From Galdieria sulphuraria (lineage: Eukaryota > Rhodophyta > Bangiophyceae > Galdieriales > Galdieriaceae): a stretch of 64,000 bases of DNA. The translations under genes and the position numbers were made by a program. The notes under the pieces are model-generated. The model did not search any database and was not told the DNA's origin. It saw only the letters and a list, made by a program, of their open reading frames with translations. Location of the stretch: contig NW_005178457.1 in NCBI RefSeq assembly GCF_000341285.1, positions 118,501 through 182,500 on the forward strand. The letters are read 5' to 3'. Positions 32,477 to 42,838 of the stretch are shown in pieces. Position 1 is the first letter of the stretch. The number at the start of each line of letters is the position of its first letter.

Positions 32477-33674
32477 TCACTCCACATCGATTATCTCTAT
32501 CGGCTCTTTCACATACGCGTCTCGGTTTCCATCCACAACTCGACCAACAACAAAAGACCTCCAACCTTCTTCTAAATATATCTCATTCAAGAAACCTTCA
32601 ACATTATCAACAGGAAATGCAATTAATAAGCCACCACTCGTCTCTGCAGAAAGCCCTCGACGTAACTGAAACCTATCCCCTTGTCTAACCCAACCATCTA
32701 CCTTTGCCATGCCTTTTATGCAAGGAAGACATTCTAGTACAAAAGTTACATGTCTCCTAATACAACATGAGAGAATGAGATCAAGTTTCTCTAGCAAAAT
32801 ACCTTTGTTGTCGTGCAAGATTCTTTGCGTGGCCTAATATTCCAAATCCTGTCACATCAGTAGCTGCATGTGCGTTGTATTTCTTCATCAAAATAGCTGC
32901 AGTTCGGTTCAGTCTTTGCATACTTTCTGTTGCCACATCATAGGCCCAAAGAACTTCACCTTCATCAGTAACTCCTTCGACTTGTTTCCACAAATCTGGT
33001 TTAGATACCAACCACTGATGTAAATTGACAGCAACCTGTGTACCAAGAGGCTTCGTTAAAACCAAAATATCGCCAACTTGTGACTCGGATAACTGAACAA
33101 GTTCACCTTTGGGTACAACAGACATTGCAGTACCTCCAATCATGGGCCAAGGATTAAATATGGTTTGACCACCTGTTACTTTACTGCCAGCCTTTTCTAC
33201 TTGATCAGAAAAACCCTTTATCATCAATTCCAATACTATTCTTCGTTCCTCAAGAGGCATATCTGAGCTGCCAGCTAATATCATCAAGACATTAGTACAA
33301 CTGGTTATTCCTGCTGCATACAAATCTGACAATACGTTAGTTGCTCCAATCTTGCCCATAACATAAGGGTCCTCCACAAGAGGATAGAAAAAGTCGGTTG
33401 TAGAGGCTAAAAACACATCCGGGACTCCACTCGGTTGTAGAGAACAATCAGAACCGATTCCCTGACAAAACGATGGGGGAGGATCACTTTCCTGACAAGA
33501 ATGGTCTGTAAGACAACGTTCCAACAGACCCTCTAGCTCTACCTGAGGAATCTTACATCCTCAGCCTTTTAAACGAGAAAAAGAAGTCAATAAAAAGTCT
33601 TTTGGCAGACCGACACTTTGTGGTTCAAACTGCGAAGTTTTGGGTTCCTTCAACGGTGGAATACAGTCTTTCAT
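32477..33674 (-). CDS. selD: Selenophosphate synthetase, a selenoprotein (in-frame TGA)
   Basis: Exons 33674-32803 and 32756-32477; 383 residues counting selenocysteine. It makes selenophosphate from selenide and ATP, the selenium donor for Sec-tRNA. Read continuously, the active-site loop is SRLKG-U-GCKIPQ: the TGA at 33561-33563 sits exactly where SelD enzymes have Cys or Sec. Translation on both sides is unmistakable SelD: FEPQSVGLPKDFLLTSFS before it; VGDILVLTKPLGTQVAV, ATDVTGFGILGHAKNLA and ETSGGLLIAFP after it. Two open frames flank the TGA with no splice sites that would remove it. A SECIS-like fold follows the stop codon. So Sec insertion, not a broken gene, is the best reading. Confidence 0.9.
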
Positions 33675-33802
33675 TCTTAAAGAACCCAGAAGCACTCGAT
33701 CTTCCTTCTTGGAATGATTCCCAAAGGTTATGAAAAGAGGTCTTCTGGAAGCTCGTTTGCAATTGAAAGCTCTGCTTCTCTTTTCCAAACTTTTCTTGTA
33801 AA

Positions 33803-34540
33803 ATGAAGTTTCACATCGAAGTACCTTTACAAGTTTCAAAGGAAGAATTTTGGAAGTTTCGTAGTCACCCAGACTTTCTAAGGCTTCAAGTAAAAAAAGG
33901 CCATCTGGATAGGTTGGAAACAGTGGACGAAGGTACTTTAGAAGATGGTACTTGCTTTCGAAAGATGCACATATTTCCCAAATTGGAAGTTTTCGAAGGT
34001 TTCAAGTCGTTGAAACACTATGTGGAGGAACACTTTACTGGATTGGAAGACTACCAGTGGTGGAAGGAAGACGGTAGTTGTACTCAGTTTTTCTGCACGA
34101 AACCGTTAGGGCTACTTGCAGACAAAGTCACCACAGAAGGAAGAATGGACTTGATAGAGACAGGCACTGAAAAGTGTACATATGTATTACAAGGCAGTGT
34201 ACAAGTGCACTTGGTGGGTATCGGTCACTTGGCAGAACCCATTATTATACGTAATATGAAACACTTCTATCAAGGCAAATTTTGTGAGCTAGCAAACGAG
34301 TTTTTCACAAAAAGGAATGCTGTATCAGTTCATCAACAACAGTTACAGTTGTTTATGACCAAAGGGCCTTCGAAGTCACGTCTGGGTAATATTTTTCGAC
34401 GCAAGTCCACTTCAAGTACCAAAATGGATAGTGATCTTTTACCGAATACAACAGCCTTAAGCGATAAGGAAGAAGAAGAAGAAGAAATAGGGGAAGAAGG
34501 CAGACATTCTCAAGAAGATGAAATAAAAGTTTTTGCTTAA
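33803..34540 (+). CDS. START-like (SRPBCC-fold) protein
   Basis: Single exon, 245 residues. The first 165 residues begin FHIEVPLQVSKEEFWKFRSHPDF and alternate strands with a long C-terminal helix, as in helix-grip lipid-binding proteins (DUF2505 and VASt-like groups): FCTKPLGLLADKVTTEGRM, YVLQGSVQVHLVGIG and LAEPIIIRNM. The last 70 residues are low-complexity, basic then acidic (a run of Glu), and end EIKVFA. A lipid-binding or transfer role is possible but not shown. Divergent from selD with 128 bases between start codons. Confidence 0.5.
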   Translation: MKFHIEVPLQVSKEEFWKFRSHPDFLRLQVKKGHLDRLETVDEGTLEDGTCFRKMHIFPKLEVFEGFKSLKHYVEEHFTGLEDYQWWKEDGSCTQFFCTKPLGLLADKVTTEGRMDLIETGTEKCTYVLQGSVQVHLVGIGHLAEPIIIRNMKHFYQGKFCELANEFFTKRNAVSVHQQQLQLFMTKGPSKSRLGNIFRRKSTSSTKMDSDLLPNTTALSDKEEEEEEIGEEGRHSQEDEIKVFA

Positions 34541-34657
34541 ACTTTGGATATCGTTTTTGGTAGAAAATGTTGCGTCCATCGGACAAAAGAAATTTTAGTC
34601 TCTTTTGGTACTTTTGATTGATTCGCTTTGGATTTTGCTAAAGGATAACGTGGTAGA

Positions 34658-35527
34658 ATGGAGAAAGCAGTCGCTAATAAGCGTTTCAAGGACCGAGTTA
34701 TTATCATCACTGGTGCAGCGGGTAGCTTTGGAAGTAACTGTGCCAATCGATTTGCGTCAGAGGGTGCCAAGGTAGTGATCACTGATGTTGTAGAAGAAAC
34801 AAAGCTTCGGGAACAAGCAACAACCATTGAAAAGGAGTTCAACACAAAGGCAGTTGCGATACGTTGTGACGTTACTAATTATTCTCATGTAGAGCACGTA
34901 GTCAAAGCAGCACACGACGCTTTTGGTAGAATAGATTATTTGTTCAACAACGCAGGTTATCAAGGTCTTTTTGTCAAGGCCTTTGATTATCCAGTCGATG
35001 ACTTTGAAAAAGTGCTTAAAATCAATACACAAGGAATATTCCACTTTTTGAAGGCAGTCTCCACATATATGGTGAAGCAAGGCCACGGGGCAATCGTGAA
35101 CACTGCTAGTCAGGCTGGAGTAGATGGTGCTCCCAATATGGTGGCTTATGCTACTTCCAAAGCTGCCGTAATTGGGATGACTAAGACATCTTCAAGAGAT
35201 CTAGCTCCTTACAATATTAGAGTGAATGCGATATCACCAGCATTTATCGACTCTGGGTAGGACAGATATTGTTTTTGTACCTGATTGTATTGTGATTTAC
35301 TTGTAATTAGGTTTATGTGGTTTAGACAGTGTGAATTGCAAGCTCAGACGAATAGTATATACTATGACAAAGATCCCAAAGTTGTTTCTCAGCAAATGCT
35401 GAATAGTGTTCCTATGCGTCGTGCTGGAACAGTGGATGAAGTCATTGGTACTGTAGCCTTTCTATTAAGCGACGATGCTGGTTATATTACTGGGATGAAT
35501 ATTCAAATAACCGGAGGTATTCTTTGA
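34658..35527 (+). CDS. Short-chain dehydrogenase/reductase (SDR)
   Basis: Exons 34658-35256 and 35311-35527; 271 residues. Classical SDR: cofactor motif TGAAGSFGSN, CDVTNYSHVEHVV, NNAGYQG, the Ser of IVNTASQAG, the catalytic YATSK, VNAISPAFI, and the C-terminal GTVDEVIGTVAFLLSDDAGYITGMNIQITGG. The acidic end of the second strand (TDVVEE) favours NAD over NADP. The closest general resemblance is to bacterial-type 3-ketoacyl/cyclohexanol or xylitol dehydrogenase-like SDRs, but substrate cannot be read from sequence. The splice adds a Gly that completes the DSG-FMWFRQ join in frame. Confidence 0.82.
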
Positions 35528-35657
35528 AGGACAATGACAACACTTTTCTGAGTTTGTTGTGTGGCCAATAAACAAAGAATGCAATGATCCAGTGAAATAT
35601 ATAACAAAGTTGCTATTTTTTATAATCACCAAAAGTATCACTAAAATGCCCACTTTT

Positions 35658-37453
35658 CTAAGGAGACGGACCGGGTCCCATCATAGGAGGAGATGGGCTT
35701 ACTGGAGAAGGAGGTTCACAATAGTGAGAAAAATACTTGTGAACATCTTCACGAGACCAAACAGCAGTAACAAAGGCATCGTAGCTCCAGGTTAAGTTGA
35801 TAGCTCCTTGTTCAAAACCTGTATATCTATCAATTTCCTCTGTAAACATACCACTTGGAATTGTATGTCTTCGAATAGCATTCAACACTCGGTCGCCTTC
35901 TTCCAAAAGAGCAGAAACATAGCTACAAATAGCTTTTCCAGTAATAGTTGTAGTCGATTCTGGAGTAGGAGGTCCAGGTGGCATAACTTTCAAATGCTTG
36001 AAAAAGTCTTTACTCCATTTTCCTATGACAATCTTCTCATGTTTCAACCATTCCGCAGCCAACTCATAATAATATTGTGCCATTCCTAAAGTACATAGAA
36101 TCCATGGATTGCCTGGAACGTCACTAGTATAGCCATCGTAAATATCTATACATTATGTGAATGACCTATTTCTATAAAGAATAACAACTTACCGTCTGGA
36201 AATCTTCCAAACAGAGTTCCTTCACTTTGTTCCTTGCGCATATTCACTGGATAAATATCTTGAAACACCAAACGCAACATATTAGCAGTTCCAATGACAT
36301 ATTCATTAGTAGGTGCAAACACATCATCATGATTATAACCATGAATAATTGCCAAAATAGTGGAAGTATCCAGAAATGTTTCATGATTGGTATCGTGAGT
36401 AGTATTTACGGATTCCAAAACAATGCCAAAGTCCTTTGCAATATAGGATGGCAAAACTTGAGTTATATCGTCGGCTGACTTTTGATAGTGTTTTGCAATA
36501 TCATCGTATCCAAGTTTCTTAGCCAATTTGACACCTAAAGAATATTATTTTCAGTAGCTTCCTGAAAACTATTCCTCAAACACTAACCTCTAAGAAGTGC
36601 AGTCCTCTGTAAGTATTGATCAAAGAAATGAATTCCATAAAGTTCTTCCCAGGGTCCACAGTTTTCGTTGGGCCATACACGTGCGATATAATCTAAATCT
36701 GCTCGAGTAAGAGTATTATTCGTTGGACCAAATACGTGGTCACGAATATAGGAAATATTGCCTCCTTTTTGTAAATACGCATAAGTAAACTTGATAACTG
36801 CAAGAGCACGAAGGGCAGGACCATCATTTTCTGTACACCATCCTCCAGGATCTTTCAAAACAACCATTTAATAAACTATGGATATAACTATCAAATAGTC
36901 AACTTACAAGCAGAGCCATTGACCAGAAAATGAGCAGCACCTAAACCACCTGTATAAAAGTTGCCATTGTAGTTTGGAGTATGCTGCAGTTTATGATTAA
37001 AGGCAATGTACTCTTTGATAATAGTTTCCAATCTAGAACGATATATTTAAGTACTTGGATATCTTATTTATCAGGCTATCTATATATACCTGTCTATTTC
37101 CTTGGGATCCGTTGCTCTCTCATACATTGTGACAACTACTTGCATGGTGATTGCTGCATCTCGAATCCTATATATAGATAAAGATTATGATTACCATGAG
37201 AAATTTGAAGACTGCTATCCTACCAGTTGTAATAATAATCGGGTTGCTTCTTCGAGTCTGCTGCTACGATACAACCCTTTGCAGTACCTGGTCGGTTGAT
37301 ATTGTCAAAAATACCTTCCACAGAACGGTTGTACTGTTTTGGGATCCACTCTTCTAGCTCCTTTTGCCACTCTGTAGGAGAAGGCAAAGGTTGAGCTTGA
37401 ACTATATAGCTTACAAGTACCCATAGAAAAAGAGTATAAAAAATCAACTTCAT
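35658..37453 (-). CDS. Secreted glucoamylase, GH15 (copy A)
   Basis: Six exons: 37453-37224, 37167-37090, 37032-36908, 36851-36588, 36534-36193 and 36145-35658; 508 residues. It cleaves glucose from the non-reducing ends of starch-like glucans. Seen: a 20-residue signal peptide (FYTLFLWVLVSYIVQAQ), KGCIVAADSKKQPDYYYNW and IRDAAITMQVVV (the GH15 W..R-D block), WCTENDGPALRALA, ADLDYIARVWP, the general acid region CGPWEELYGIHFFDQ, and the base region TEEIDRYTGFEQGAINLTWSYDAF. The C-terminus is short and Pro-rich with no starch-binding domain. The signal peptide points to secretion, which suits an alga feeding on external sugars. Confidence 0.9.
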
Positions 37454-37707
37454 CTAGACTGTCACTTGTTGAACCAGCAAACAACGAGAAAACAACGATT
37501 GAAGACGACCAACTGTATTTGAATGTTTTATCCATTGGACATAATAAGGGAATACGTTTACCCAACGTGGTGGAAACAGCAGAACGTGTTCCATTTCTGC
37601 TTTTGTCTAAGCGAATAGTCACTTTCCTAAAGGGAGATTATCTGTTCGAATGAAGTGGAATTTCAAAAAGGAACTTTTGCATTTCTGCTCTGTTGTTTGT
37701 CCATTCT
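37454..37707. promoter_or_regulatory. Shared upstream region of the two glucoamylase genes
   Basis: The two GH15 starts face away from each other across about 254 bases. Both promoters must lie here. No recognisable operator; the minus-strand frame crossing part of it (37305-37622) is out of frame with both genes. Confidence 0.45.
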
Positions 37708-39496
37708 ATGTCCAACTTACTCCTTTCAAGTCAAACCAAGCTCGTTGCTTGTATAACTGTACTTTGGTTACTACTCTTCCATTCTTCTAATGCCAAACAT
37801 TGGAAAGACTCATTAGAAAGATGGATACCAAAAGAAATAGAGAGATCATTCCAAGGGATATTTTACAATATTGATCCACCTGGAGGTATTCCTGGTTCAG
37901 TTACAGCGGCAGATTCTCATTACCAACCTGATTATTATTACAACTGGTAACTACAAAGGCATTTTGAAAGAGCCACATTGTAAAGATATAAATAGGATTA
38001 GAGATGCTGCTATAACAATGGATGTCGTAGTTACTCTCTATGAAACAGCAACTGAACCTTCACAAGTAAAAAAGTAAGTATATCATGATAGTTCTTACAA
38101 TTCATCTTCCTATTCATTTGGTTAGATTGGAAGATATCCTTAAAAGTTATGTGCATTACAACTATATCATTCAAAGGACTCCTAATCCAACTGGAAATTT
38201 AACAACTGGTGGTTTAGGTGCTGCACATTATCTTCTCAATGGTTCCGCTTGTATGTATTGCACTTCTTAAGTATTTTGCTCTCAACTTTCTCTTCCTAGT
38301 CACTGGATCATGGTGTAGTGTAGAGAACGATGGACCGGCATTACGTGCTGTTGCAGTTATGCGATTTGCCAATGAATACTTACGTAGACATGGTGACTTG
38401 TCCTATGTCAAGAAATGGATCTTCAATAATGAAACGCATCCTCCAACTACAGTTACTCGTGCAGATTTAGACTATATTGCCAGAGTATGGCCCGATCCAT
38501 GCTGTGGCCCTTGGGAAACCTTCTTTGTTGTTCATTTTTGGGATCAGTTGTTGATTCGCAAAGCTCTATTACAAGGTTGTGAACAAGAATTTGTTATTTT
38601 ATTCTTAATCTCAATTGATTTCAGGAGCAAAATTCGCAAAAATGCTTGGCTATATGGATGCTTCGTCCTATTATTCAAAACAAGCAAAGGAGTTGACAAG
38701 TAATATGAGCAAATTCATTTCTCAAGTTCATGGCGTTGTTCTTGAGTCTATAGACGCTCCTCGAGATACCATTCATGAGACTTTTATCGATACTTCGACT
38801 ATACTTGCAGTACTTTATGGATACAACGATGATGGTTTCTATGCTCCTGATGATCCATATGTGATGAATACAGCCAATTTGTTAAGACTCATTTACAAAG
38901 ATTTGTTTCCGGTCAATCGTCGTAGATCACAAGATGAAGGTGTCCTATTTGGAAGATTTCCAAACGGTAAGAAGAAAATCCAAAGCAATGGAATATACTT
39001 GGCTAATATTCTGTTAGACAACTATGATGGTATTGCCACTGGAGATGGAGTCAAAGGCAATCCTTGGTTCCTATGTACGTTAGGAATGGCAAGATACTAT
39101 TTTGAGCTAGCAAAACGCTTCTCAGAATATACAACATTGACGATTCACTCCCGATGGATGCTGCCTCTATTGGCTCACCTGAGTTCCTACTCTTCCAATC
39201 CTACACCAACAATCCTCGGAGAAGCACCACCAGAAAAACACTTCCAAGTTGGAGAAACTCTTCAAAAAGCACAGCTCTGTCAGATTGCTCAAGCTTTGCT
39301 CACCGAAGCCGATAAAATTGTTTATGCTGTTTACCGTCACGTTCCTGAGACAGGTATGCTCACCGAAGAAATCAACCGTTTTACTGGCTTTGAACAAGGA
39401 GCCAAAAACCTCACTTGGAGTTATGACTCTTTTGTTACTGCGATTTGGAGCAGAAATCATTCCTTACAAACTTTCCATAGCAATTGTGCCTTTTAA
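37708..39496 (+). CDS. Secreted glucoamylase, GH15 (copy B)
   Basis: Six exons: 37708-37946, 37996-38073, 38126-38250, 38300-38575, 38625-38966 and 39018-39496; 512 residues. Paralogue of copy A: exons 2, 3 and 5 have exactly the same lengths (78, 125, 342 bases) and identical phases. Signal peptide LVACITVLWLLLFHSSNA; then VTAADSHYQPDYYYNW, IRDAAITMDVVV, FTGSWCSVENDGPALRAVAVM, ADLDYIARVWP, CGPWETFFVVHFWDQ, and TEEINRFTGFEQGAKNLTWSYDSF. The general acid Glu is kept, but the residue after it is Thr where copy A and fungal enzymes have Glu, so specificity or rate may differ. Arose by local inverted duplication. Confidence 0.9.
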
Positions 39497-39530
39497 GTAT
39501 TTTGTGTTTTCGAAAGAATAAAAATCGGAA

Positions 39531-41092
39531 ATGGAAATGGCTTCACACGAAGCAGTTTCTAAGCAGATGGAAACAACTTCTGAAACAGTAGATAATAGAC
39601 ACTTATCATTGCTAAAGAAGAAGGTCGAGAAAACAAAACATGGTAAGCATATAGAACAAAATCAAAGCTTGAAAACTTAGTTTTTGTGATAGCACCGCCT
39701 TCACGTCGAATACAATATGATGATCCGAGTGCAGTTGCCAAGTTGAAAAAGACGCAAATTGTTCGAAAGAAAACTGCAGAACGTGCTGTTCCACTCTTTT
39801 CTCACTTGCCTCAATATGAACAAGAAAGTATATTTTCTAGAGGTAACTGTGAGCCTTTTACTTTTTGAGATCATTGCTACCGATAGTAAAAAGGGTTTCA
39901 AAGAGATGCAAGTGAACTTCATCCAGCAGTGATAAAGTTAGGACTTCAGTATGCTTCCGGTAGGATTGATTTGCTAGTTTTTTAGATTAGTATTTGATAC
40001 TGAATATGTACTTGGACACTTTAGACGTGATATCTGGTGCCTCTTCTCGTTGTTTATCGTTATTGGATACTCTTGCACTGGTTATTGAAAGTTTTTCATT
40101 ATCGGTAAGTTTGTTATCCTTTATGGTATTTTTGTATGTATTATGTTTGTAGGAAATTTTAGAAACACGTGACTATCGCCGGGAATTAGATAAATATATA
40201 AGACGTAATATTCAGTTTCTTACTGATTGTCGACCTTTATCTATTTCAATGGGTAATTGTATAAGATATATCAAGTCACGTATCTCTCATTTATCTCCAA
40301 GTATTCCTGAAATAGAAGTAAGTTTCAAATGGTTTGGCAAATGTTTTTGAAGTTGATAGTTTCCAGAATAAATCGAGTCTTTTGAAAACAATTCGCAGTT
40401 TTCGCGAAGAGAAGTTTGAGCGTACCGAAGAGATGATTGCAGAGTTGGGTGCAAAGCGTATCAGAGACGGAGACACTATTCTTACTTTGGGTCGAAGTTC
40501 TTGCGTTGAAGAAATATTTGTAAAAGCGAAAGAATGTGGAAAAGACTTTCATGTGATTGTCTTAGAGGCTAGACCGAGACAAGAAGGACTGGAACTTTGC
40601 AAGAATCTAATTCGAGTTGGAGTCAAGACTGATTATTCTTCATTATTTGCAGCAAGTTATTATATGCGGGATGTCAATCTTGTTTTATGTGGTGCAGAAG
40701 GTCTAATGTCTACTGGTGCGGTTATTTCAGGATTGGGAACGGCATGTGTAGCTCTGGTAGCCAAAGAGTATCATGTTCCTGTCATGATTGCCAGTCAGAC
40801 TATCAAGTTTTCAGAAAGAGGACATTTGGATGCAATTTGCTTCAATGAAATTGGTAATCCAGAGGAGTTGGTTGATCATGATGGAAGTGAATGGTTCATG
40901 AAGAATAGTAATAAGAACAAGTTTGATAATATTTTGAAGGAGAATTGGAAAGAGATGAAAAACCTCAAGGTTTTAAATTTGTACTATGACTTGACTCCTG
41001 TAGAATTTATTGATGCAGTGATTACTGAAGTTGGTATAATACCACCTTCTTCAGTGCCTGTAGTATTACGTGAATATATGTCGCTTGCCTAA
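39531..41092 (+). CDS. eIF2B subunit delta
   Basis: Six exons: 39531-39642, 39693-39842, 39906-39959, 40025-40104, 40153-40317 and 40367-41092; 428 residues. A regulatory subunit of the guanine-nucleotide exchange factor for eIF2. Seen: a basic Lys-rich N-terminus, VPLFSHLPQYEQ, ELHPAVIKLGLQYAS, VISGASSRCLSLLDTL, LTDCRPLSISMGNCIRYIK, RDGDTILTLGRSSCVEEIF, VIVLEARPRQEGL, GAEGLMSTGAVISGLGT, and NLYYDLTPVEFIDAVITEVG at the end. These define the eIF2B alpha/beta/delta family, with the delta-type N-terminal extension. The first five exons are short and none shows up as a long open frame, so the model rests on splice phase and motif continuity. Confidence 0.92.
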
Positions 41093-41164
41093 TAAGAATG
41101 ATTGATGGATCGTCGAGGCCGATAGTGGATTTTGATTGTTGTGAACGAGAGTGAGAGAAGAAGA

Positions 41165-41482
41165 ATGGGTAAGTAATCTTAAAGAGAGAGGATCAACCTG
41201 AAGATAGAGTAACTTACCATTCTTTTGTAATAAATAGGAAAGGTTCACGGTTCTCTTGCACGTGCCGGTAAGGTACGAGGTCAGACACAGAAGGTTCCCA
41301 AACAAGAGAAGAAGAAACGTCCAAAGGGTAGAGCCTGGCAAAGACTCAAGTATAATAGGTAACTTTTGACTGTGGCTATTCTTTATTTCCGCGTTAACTG
41401 GAACGTTATTTTGCACTATAGGCGTTTTGTAAGTGTTGTTGTTGGGTTTGGTAAAAGAAGGGGCCCCAATGCCAACTCGTGA
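41165..41482 (+). CDS. Ribosomal protein eS30
   Basis: Exons 41165-41168, 41238-41358 and 41422-41482; 61 residues. The mature small-subunit protein is complete: [39 protein letters not shown] and [17 protein letters not shown]. The first exon is just ATG plus one G, ending at a GTAAGT donor. In animals eS30 is made as a fusion to a ubiquitin-like domain (FUBI); here no such domain precedes it, as in plants and yeast. The intron positions keep Gly2 and the R-R join in frame. Converges on the Mediator gene with about 100 bases between stops. Confidence 0.9.
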
Positions 41483-41581
41483 TTCTTTCAAGTGGGCTTT
41501 TAAATAGCCAACATAATAAAGACGCTACTTGAAATAGTTATCTTTGTTCTAGAGAGTCTGCTTCTCTTTTATCGTGAACTT

Positions 41582-42107
41582 TTATTCTGTATAGTATTGC
41601 CACTGAAGACCCTAAAAGAAGAAACAGAATGATAGTTGGCTATTTTCCGTTACATGTTATTTCACTACACACCTGTTGTTGATACACCATCAGTGCAAAT
41701 TCTTGTCTGAATAACAAGTTACAACATAGACTAGATAAAAAGTATGCAGTAGAACCAACCTTTTCATGGCTTGACGAAAAGACTCTACTTGTAAAAGTTT
41801 TAAAAAAGCCAGAGCGTGAGGAAATTCTACATAATATACATAAGGCTTTCTTTGCCAATATTGAAGATAGTGCAGATAACGTTGGAAAGCTGGATCGTCC
41901 AGTAGACCACTTTGTGCCAAATCTGCAACAAGGTCAATATTCTTCAGCAACTTGTACTACAACCTTACAATGTATATACATAGGATTCGCAAAGGACTCT
42001 AACAATTCCAATTCCAACTCAAAGCGCTCCTTTTCTAAGGAAAAAGGTTTGATTCAGTATGGAAAGAACTTGAGAGCAACAATACCCGTAATAGGTGAGT
42101 GCTCCAT
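41582..42107 (-). CDS. MED31: Mediator subunit 31 (SOH1)
   Basis: Five exons: 42107-42086, 42034-41969, 41922-41760, 41706-41673 and 41611-41582; 104 residues. MED31 is a small conserved subunit of the Mediator middle module that bridges regulators and RNA polymerase II. Seen: RFELELELLESFANPMYIHYLA, LLDDPAFQRYLHYLQYWQ, RKPYVYYVEFPHALAFLKLL and FRQAMKRQEFAL, matching SOH1 block for block. The last two tiny exons (34 and 30 bases) add QEFALMVYQQQ and GLQWQYYTE, closing the usual Q...W.Y tail. Only exon 3 is long enough to stand out as an open frame. Confidence 0.88.
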
Positions 42108-42838
42108 TTTCACTCAAGGAGAAAATTCCAAAAACTACATTTTGACGAGATTTTGATTCATTCAACTCAATTCTGAAATATTCGTAAGGACTGAACATGT
42201 TTTGAGCACGATTGAATGACAGTTACTTGATATCCTATCATCTATTCTCTGTTGGATTTTAGTATATGAAACAACATGCCATTTCATCTTGTCCTCCAAA
42301 GGTCGACCTGAGAGGGGAACCATTCGGTAAAAAAACTGATAAACATCCTTTTTGGAATATTTAGATATTTTTTACTATGCAATTCGAAAAAGTTTAAAAG
42401 ACTGAAACATGTCTTCCTGATAACAGACTGATGCTAGTCTTTCTTAAATATTACCCAAACTAGACATAGTCTCGAGAAAGGGAATCTTATTGGAATGAGT
42501 TGGTAGTAGAACGTTGTTTTCGTTACAAGTCAAAGTAATAGAATGAAAAAATGGAAGCTTTATAATATGCTTATTAACAAATATGGAGAAAGTTTGAATC
42601 CACATGATGTTGCCAAGTTGAAAGCCAATCTATCTATCTGGGAAATACATGAATATGTTTCATGTATTGTTGTTGCAACTAATCCAACCATACATGATTC
42701 ATCGACAATTTGCCTTGCATATTCCTTGATACATTTTACTCTTTTCCTTTTGGATTTTTGTTATTCTATATGTTCATTTCCAGTTCAAAGGCATTGTAAG
42801 TCTCAGAGTTATTTTAGCTGTTGATGATGATTTGGCCG
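42108..42838 (+). other. Region of uncertain coding content
   Basis: Between MED31 and the RUS gene. An ATG at 42543 opens a 38-codon stretch (KWKLYNMLINKYGESL... to IWEIHEY) that ends at a possible donor GTTTCA, with a possible acceptor at about 42782 leading to FKGIVSLRVILAVDDD. It reads like coding sequence but no family is recognised, and the second part overlaps the RUS start in another frame. It may be a small gene or an alternative RUS first exon. Confidence 0.3.

Noticed and set aside
33561-33563. Reading the selD TGA as a true stop, giving a pseudogene
   Set aside because: The stop falls exactly at the Sec/Cys position, both sides are well conserved, and a SECIS-like fold follows.
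35808-36478. Plus-strand frames inside glucoamylase copy A
   Set aside because: Antisense to exons with clear GH15 motifs.
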